NCBI GenBank assembly: GCA_020845495.1
Contig: JADLFM010000128.1
Location: 62,001 to 126,000 of the forward strand
Direction: 5' to 3'
DNA: 64,000 nucleotides
From: Chloroflexota bacterium
GTDB lineage: Bacteria; Chloroflexota; UBA6077; JACCZL01
Shown here: one piece after another, positions 60,007 to 64,000 of the stretch
How positions within the stretch are numbered: position 1 is the first letter of the stretch
How the letters are laid out: the number at the start of each line of letters is the position of its first letter
Program-made: the position numbers and the translations under genes
The notes under the pieces: generated by a model
The model's input: the letters and a program-made list of their open reading frames with translations, nothing else
The model's database searches: none
Told to the model about the DNA's origin: nothing

Positions 60007-62984
60007 GCGCGGCGCCTCCCGTCGTCCGAGCCCAGCACCCGGCCGGCACGCGGGTGGGCATGCTCCTCCGTTCGACGCGTCTGCGGCCGTTCCGCTTCGC
60101 GCTCACCGGCGGCACGGCCGGGCTGGTTCAGCTTGGGCTGCTGCGCGCCCTGGAGGCGGTCGGCATGACGGCGCTCCTGGCAAACGGCGTCGGGCTGCTG
60201 GTGGCGGCTCAGATGAACTTCATGCTCGGTCAGGCGTTCACCTGGGCCGACCGCGCTCCCTCCGTGGACTCGATCCGAGCGCGCTGGGCACGCTTCCACG
60301 TCTCGATTGCGGGTACGGCTCTGCTCAACATGCTGGTGTTCGCCGGCGCGCAGCGAGCCGTCCCTGATCCGATCGCCTCTGCCTTCGGGATCGGCATCGC
60401 CGCACTGGCGAACTATCTCCTCGGCGACCGATTTATCTTTCGTGATGCGAGACCGATCCGAGGAGGCGACTGCGAAGGGTGGGCGCACACGCGAGGACCA
60501 GTGACTCGCGAGAGGACGTCGTCCCCACTGTTACAGGCAGTAAGGGGCGCACGTTGGCTCGTTGGCCGGCGGCAATCCCAGGCCCTGGCGTTTGAGCTCC
60601 TCGGCGGCCTGTCGATCCTCGGACTGGCCGCGTTCCTGATGCTCGTACGGCTCGACCGGCAGGGTTTCGGCAACACCTACTACGCCGCCGCGGTCAGCAG
60701 CATGCTGACGACCTGGCACAACTTCTTCTTCGCATCCTTCGATGGCGGCGGGTTCGTGTCGGTGGACAAGCCGCCGCTCGGGTTGTGGGTGCAAGCAGCC
60801 AGCGCGGCCCTCTTCGGCTTCAGCGGCCCGAGCCTGTTCCTGCCGCAGATCGTCGCCGGGCTGCTATCGGTAGGACTCGTCTTCTGGCTGGTGCGGCGCA
60901 CGTTCGGGCCAATGGCTGGGCTCGTGGCGGGGCTGGCGCTCGCCGTCACTCCGGTCGCCGTCGTCACAGCCCGCAACAACACGATGGATAGCCTGCTCGT
61001 GCTGGTCCTGCTGCTGGCAGCCTGGGCGGCGAGCCTTGCTGCCGAGCGTGGCCGGCTCGGGATGTTGCTCGTCAGCGCCGCGCTAGTGGGGCTTGGCTAC
61101 AACGTCAAGATGCTCCAGGCGTTCCCCACGCTGCCGGCGTTCTGGTTGCCGTATCTGCTCTGGGCGCCCAGCCGGCTGCGCGCCCGCGTGGGGAACCTGG
61201 CGCTCGCGACCGTCGTACTCGGCGTCGTCTCGCTGTCCTGGTCGGTTGTTGTCGACCTCACCCCGCCGGACCAGCGCCCGTATGTCGGTTCGAGTGGCTC
61301 GAACTCAGCGCTCAGTCTGGCACTCGGCTACAACGGCCTTGGTCGGCTGACGCAGGCGCTCGCCGAGCGTATCCCGCTCCCGAACCTACCCGGCATCACC
61401 ATTGACTTGACGGTCGCACCGGGGTTCGCCCCACAGATCGGAGCGCCCGGACCCTCGCGGCTGGTGCGACCCGGCGTGGCGGATCAGGCAAGCTGGCTCC
61501 TGCCCCTGGCGCTGGTGGGTCTGGTGGTCGCCAGTTGGCAGGCCGCGCGCAGTCGGCGCCTGTACCCCCGCCCAGGGAACGATTCGGCGGTGCCCGATCG
61601 GACGGGCGGGACAGCGGGGCAGGCGGCGACTACGGCCATCAGCCACGAGCACGATGGTGTTGGGCTCCGTCGGCGACGGATTGCACTCGTCCTCTGGGGC
61701 GGCTGGCTGCTCGCCTGGGGCGCCTATTTCACGGCCGCCCGCTTCTACCACCTCTACTATTTCGTGATGCTCGCGCCGCCCATCGCGGCTCTGAGCGGAA
61801 TCGGCGTGGCGGCGCTCTGGCGCGCCTACCGGCAGCATACCTGGGGCGTGCTGTTGCTCCCCCTTGGCCTGCTCGGGACAGCCACGCTGCAACTGGTGAT
61901 GCTCGCGCGTAGCCCCGCCTGGGGGAGCACGCTCGTTCCAGCAGTGGCTGGCCTGAGTGTGTGCGCCGCGCTGACGCTGGTCGTACGGTGTCGCGCGCGG
62001 CGCTCGCCCCTGGCCGGGGCGGCTGTGGCGGTTGGGGTACTGGCGCTGCTCGCCGGCCCGGGCGTCTGGGCGGCTCGCTCAGCATTGGATGGGGCCGGCG
62101 GCGCCTGGCTACCTGAGGCCGGGCCAGGTGCGGCCTCAGGGCCAGGTGCCGCCTCAGGACCACGCGGCGGCCAGTCTGGCGGGACGCTCGGCGGTCTCCT
62201 GGGCGGCTGGCCTGGTGGAGCGTCGGGCCAGCCGAGTGGCTTCCCCGGACTGCCGAGCGGCGACGGCCGGCCGTTTCCATTCAATCCTGGCACGAGCCAC
62301 CCGGATGGCTCACCCCGCGCCAACGGACCGGGCCAGGGTCGCATGCTGCCGGGCGGGCAGATTGGCGGGCCGTCCGCTCCGCCCGGCCCGGGTGGAGCGC
62401 GGCCGGATCGTGGCCAGGGCATCGGTGGCCAGGGCATCGGTGGCCAGGGCATCGGTGGCCAGGGCATCGGCGGGCCGCGTGGAGGTGGCGGCATGGCGTT
62501 CACGTTCGCCGGCGAGCAGTGGAACAGCCTCGATCCGGCGCTCGTCCGCTACCTCGAAGCGCATCAGGGCTCGGCGCGCTTCCTGGTCGCCACGCCGACT
62601 TCGTCGCTCGCCAGCCTGTTCATGCTGATGTCGAACCAGCCGGCGATGGCGCTCGGGGGCTACCAGGGGTGGGATCGTATCCTGACCACGTCGCAGCTTG
62701 CCGATCTCATGGCAACGGGGACGGTACGCTTCTTCCTGCTCGGCGAAGGGCGCGGCTCGGATCGACCGAGCGACCCTGCCGACGCGACCGCCGACCTTGC
62801 CGCGTACGTCCGCTCCGCCTGTGCCCCCGTGCCGAGCACCGCCTGGGAATCTGGTGGAACGAGCCAGGACGGATCGAGCGGGTCGGCACAGGGGGTGTCG
62901 GCTCGCGGTGGGGTCGCTGCACGTGGGTTCGGGCCGGGGCTTCAAGGACAGCGCCTGTACGACTGCGGTCAGTCGGCGGGCTGA
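60003..62984 (+). CDS. GtrA - GT39 fusion membrane glycosyltransferase
   Basis: 993 residues. Residues about 20-145 are a GtrA domain (FRFALTGGTAGLVQLGLLRA, MNFMLGQAFTW, ALANYLLGDRFIFRDA), normally a separate lipid-linked-sugar flippase. From about residue 195 it is a GT39 enzyme paralogous to the preceding gene (GFGNTYYAAAVSSMLTTW, FVSVDKPPLGLW, ARNNTMDSLLVL, PYVGSSGSNSALSLALGYN). A ~150-residue Gly/Pro linker with four QGIGG units precedes a C-terminal domain (YLEAHQGSARFLVATPTSS, LYDCGQ). Fusing flippase and transferase should channel the lipid-linked sugar. ATG overlaps the previous stop (ATGA). Confidence 0.88.
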   Translation: MSAAPPVVRAQHPAGTRVGMLLRSTRLRPFRFALTGGTAGLVQLGLLRALEAVGMTALLANGVGLLVAAQMNFMLGQAFTWADRAPSVDSIRARWARFHVSIAGTALLNMLVFAGAQRAVPDPIASAFGIGIAALANYLLGDRFIFRDARPIRGGDCEGWAHTRGPVTRERTSSPLLQAVRGARWLVGRRQSQALAFELLGGLSILGLAAFLMLVRLDRQGFGNTYYAAAVSSMLTTWHNFFFASFDGGGFVSVDKPPLGLWVQAASAALFGFSGPSLFLPQIVAGLLSVGLVFWLVRRTFGPMAGLVAGLALAVTPVAVVTARNNTMDSLLVLVLLLAAWAASLAAERGRLGMLLVSAALVGLGYNVKMLQAFPTLPAFWLPYLLWAPSRLRARVGNLALATVVLGVVSLSWSVVVDLTPPDQRPYVGSSGSNSALSLALGYNGLGRLTQALAERIPLPNLPGITIDLTVAPGFAPQIGAPGPSRLVRPGVADQASWLLPLALVGLVVASWQAARSRRLYPRPGNDSAVPDRTGGTAGQAATTAISHEHDGVGLRRRRIALVLWGGWLLAWGAYFTAARFYHLYYFVMLAPPIAALSGIGVAALWRAYRQHTWGVLLLPLGLLGTATLQLVMLARSPAWGSTLVPAVAGLSVCAALTLVVRCRARRSPLAGAAVAVGVLALLAGPGVWAARSALDGAGGAWLPEAGPGAASGPGAASGPRGGQSGGTLGGLLGGWPGGASGQPSGFPGLPSGDGRPFPFNPGTSHPDGSPRANGPGQGRMLPGGQIGGPSAPPGPGGARPDRGQGIGGQGIGGQGIGGQGIGGPRGGGGMAFTFAGEQWNSLDPALVRYLEAHQGSARFLVATPTSSLASLFMLMSNQPAMALGGYQGWDRILTTSQLADLMATGTVRFFLLGEGRGSDRPSDPADATADLAAYVRSACAPVPSTAWESGGTSQDGSSGSAQGVSARGGVAARGFGPGLQGQRLYDCGQSAG
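62412..62471. repeat. Four 15-bp tandem repeats in the GtrA-GT39 gene
   Basis: GGCCAGGGCATCGGT at 62412-62426, 62427-62441, 62442-62456 and 62457-62471 (last base C). In frame, each copy adds Gly-Gln-Gly-Ile-Gly to the linker, so copy changes alter linker length by five residues. Confidence 0.85.
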
Positions 62985-63219
62985 CTGTCGTGGCGATCCG
63001 TCGCCCGGCTGTCGGGGTACGCGGCCCGGTCGTCCGATCTGGCCTGCGCGTGGCCGTCAGGCTCCGCATCTGGGTGCAGACACGTACGCACGCATGGGCG
63101 GACGTCATCTACGCTGGCGCCGGGGGGAGTGATCGCTACACCAGGACGACCCTGCCGGCGTGGTTGATGCTCCGGTCCTGGCTTGTCGCGCACACTGTAG
63201 GGAGAGATTCCGCGCCGGC

Positions 63220-63251
63220 CTCCTCGCTGGAGACCGGCCTCCAGCGAGGAG
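63220..63251 (+). promoter_or_regulatory. Hairpin sequestering the response regulator RBS
   Basis: CTCCTCGCTGGAG (63220-63232), loop ACCGGC, CTCCAGCGAGGAG (63239-63251): a perfect 13-bp stem. The 3' arm ends in GAGGAG, the Shine-Dalgarno sequence, eight bases before the GTG at 63260. Folding would hide the RBS. Possible translational switch or RNA thermometer; could also be an accidental palindrome. Confidence 0.5.
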
Positions 63252-63259
63252 CAGCGAGC

Positions 63260-63946
63260 GTGACGAACGGCGAACGTGGCCCGCGCGTCCTGGTGGTCGA
63301 CGACGAGGAGTCGATCCTCGACTTCGTCGAACTGGGCCTGCGCTACGAAGGCTTCGACGTGGAGATCGCCCGCGACGGCCCGAGTGCGCTGGAGGCCGTT
63401 GCCGCGCGTCGCCCGGACCTGATGATCCTCGATCTGAACCTGCCCGGCCTCGACGGGATGGAGGTCTGCCGCCGCGTCCGTCAGGTGAGCGACGTGCCGA
63501 TCGTGATGCTGACGGCACGCGGCGACGTGGATGAGCGAGTCGAAGGGCTCGAGGCCGGCGCGGATGACTATCTGCCAAAGCCATTCAAGTTCAAAGAGCT
63601 CCTGGCGCGGGTGCGAGCCGTGCTGCGGCGGCGCAACACGCTGTCCGAGCGGGTGCTGCGCTTCGGCGATCTGGCGCTCAATCGAGACACCCGTGAGGTC
63701 TTTCAGGATGGCCGGCCGGTCCATCTGACCCCCCGCGAGTTCGAGTTGCTCGAAGTGTTCCTGCTCCATCCGCGTCAGGTCATGACGCGCGAAGTCTTGT
63801 TGGATCGCGTCTGGGGCACCGACTTCCTCGGCGATGGCAACTTGATCGAGGTACACATTAGCTCGCTGCGCGACAAGCTCGGCGATCAGCAACGCAAGCT
63901 GATCCGTACTGTGCGTGGTATCGGGTACGCCCTGTCTGGTGCATGA
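63260..63946 (+). CDS. OmpR/PhoB-family response regulator
   Basis: 228 residues. Receiver: D14/D15 acidic pair, phosphoacceptor D58 (LMILDLNLPGLDG), T85, K107 (DDYLPKPFKF). Winged helix from about 130 (LTPREFELLEVFLLHPRQVM, IEVHISSLRDKLGD, LIRTVRGIGYALSG). GTG 63260 is chosen: GAGGAG eight bases upstream and the first residues lead directly into the receiver; the longer open frame is spurious. The stop overlaps the next gene's ATG (ATGA). MprA/MtrA-like in type; targets unknown. Next to the GT39 operon, so an envelope regulator is possible. Confidence 0.92.
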   Translation: MTNGERGPRVLVVDDEESILDFVELGLRYEGFDVEIARDGPSALEAVAARRPDLMILDLNLPGLDGMEVCRRVRQVSDVPIVMLTARGDVDERVEGLEAGADDYLPKPFKFKELLARVRAVLRRRNTLSERVLRFGDLALNRDTREVFQDGRPVHLTPREFELLEVFLLHPRQVMTREVLLDRVWGTDFLGDGNLIEVHISSLRDKLGDQQRKLIRTVRGIGYALSGA

Positions 63947-64000
63947 TGATCCCCGGCTTCACCCTTCACCATCTCGATCCTCGCTCCTGGCCGATCCGCT
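63943..64000 (+). CDS. Probable sensor histidine kinase, N-terminus only (partial)
   Basis: Nineteen codons before the right edge (MMIPGFTLHHLDPRSWPIR). The ATG overlaps the response regulator stop as ATGA, the standard arrangement for a cognate kinase gene, and a basic/aromatic start before a first membrane helix is typical. Identity is inferred from position alone. A second in-frame ATG lies three bases on. Confidence 0.5.
   Translation, partial: MMIPGFTLHHLDPRSWPIR

Noticed and set aside
62519..63259. Long frame upstream of the second response regulator
   Set aside because: Overlaps the GtrA-GT39 gene in another frame and has no domain; the receiver begins right after GTG 63260.

Overview
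This window is high-GC bacterial chromosome. Gene content and style point to a Chloroflexota lineage, possibly Thermomicrobia-like. The clues are YkcB/ArnT-like GT39 proteins with Gly/Pro-rich insertions, a GtrA-GT39 fusion, GTG/TTG starts with four-base start/stop overlaps, strong GGAGG ribosome binding sites, and a polysaccharide cluster with no outer-membrane export gene. The taxonomic call is inference; there is no rRNA or other marker gene here.

Layout. 1-5.2 kb: the N-terminal part of an MrpA-type antiporter subunit running off the left edge, a small membrane protein, a secreted LppP/LprE-like protein with three Ig-like repeats, and a PRC-barrel/BON protein. 5.4-8.8 kb (minus strand): a two-component pair whose kinase is soluble and has a winged-helix-like N-terminus, a GreA-type factor, a metallothionein-like protein, and a small zinc-finger protein. 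9.3-11.9 kb: heme O synthase, a 53-residue membrane ORF, a cupredoxin lipoprotein and an XRE regulator with a likely promoter and operator.

12-41.8 kb is a large exopolysaccharide/surface glycan locus. Its core operon (23.8-37.4 kb, plus strand) encodes an initiating sugar-phosphate transferase, a Gfo/Idh dehydrogenase, a DegT aminotransferase, a Wzz-like chain-length protein, a Wzx flippase, two GT4 glycosyltransferases, an AlgD-like sugar dehydrogenase, an aminoglycoside-phosphotransferase-fold kinase and two methyltransferases. Flanking minus-strand genes supply the Wzy polymerase, another kinase, another methyltransferase, a GT4 enzyme and two large secreted beta-helix proteins; an exostosin-type GT lies on the plus strand. 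Three families occur twice in the locus (APH-fold kinase, kinase-like/methyltransferase fusion, beta-helix protein), so duplication or functional pairing has shaped it. The predicted product is a uronic/amino-sugar polymer made by a Wzx/Wzy route and perhaps phosphorylated and methylated.

43-53.3 kb holds a divergent urease-like system: an SDR, UreA and UreB, an antiparallel CynX-type transporter, then UreC. UreC keeps the nickel ligands and carbamylated lysine but has lost the flap cysteine and the usual substrate-pocket loop. No ureDEFG genes are present. Next comes a tightly packed cassette: alpha/beta hydrolase, enolase-superfamily enzyme with Lys/Lys acid-base residues, GH3-family acyl-adenylating enzyme, and a cyclic-nucleotide-binding protein. 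This 10-kb stretch is the best candidate for an undescribed pathway.

53.4-64 kb: a HAMP membrane protein, YjbQ, DedA with a partner, a secreted helical-repeat protein, a GT2-GT39-GtrA/GT39 lipid-linked sugar transfer operon, and a second two-component system. The RBS of that last response regulator lies in the arm of a perfect 13-bp hairpin; its kinase begins at the right edge.
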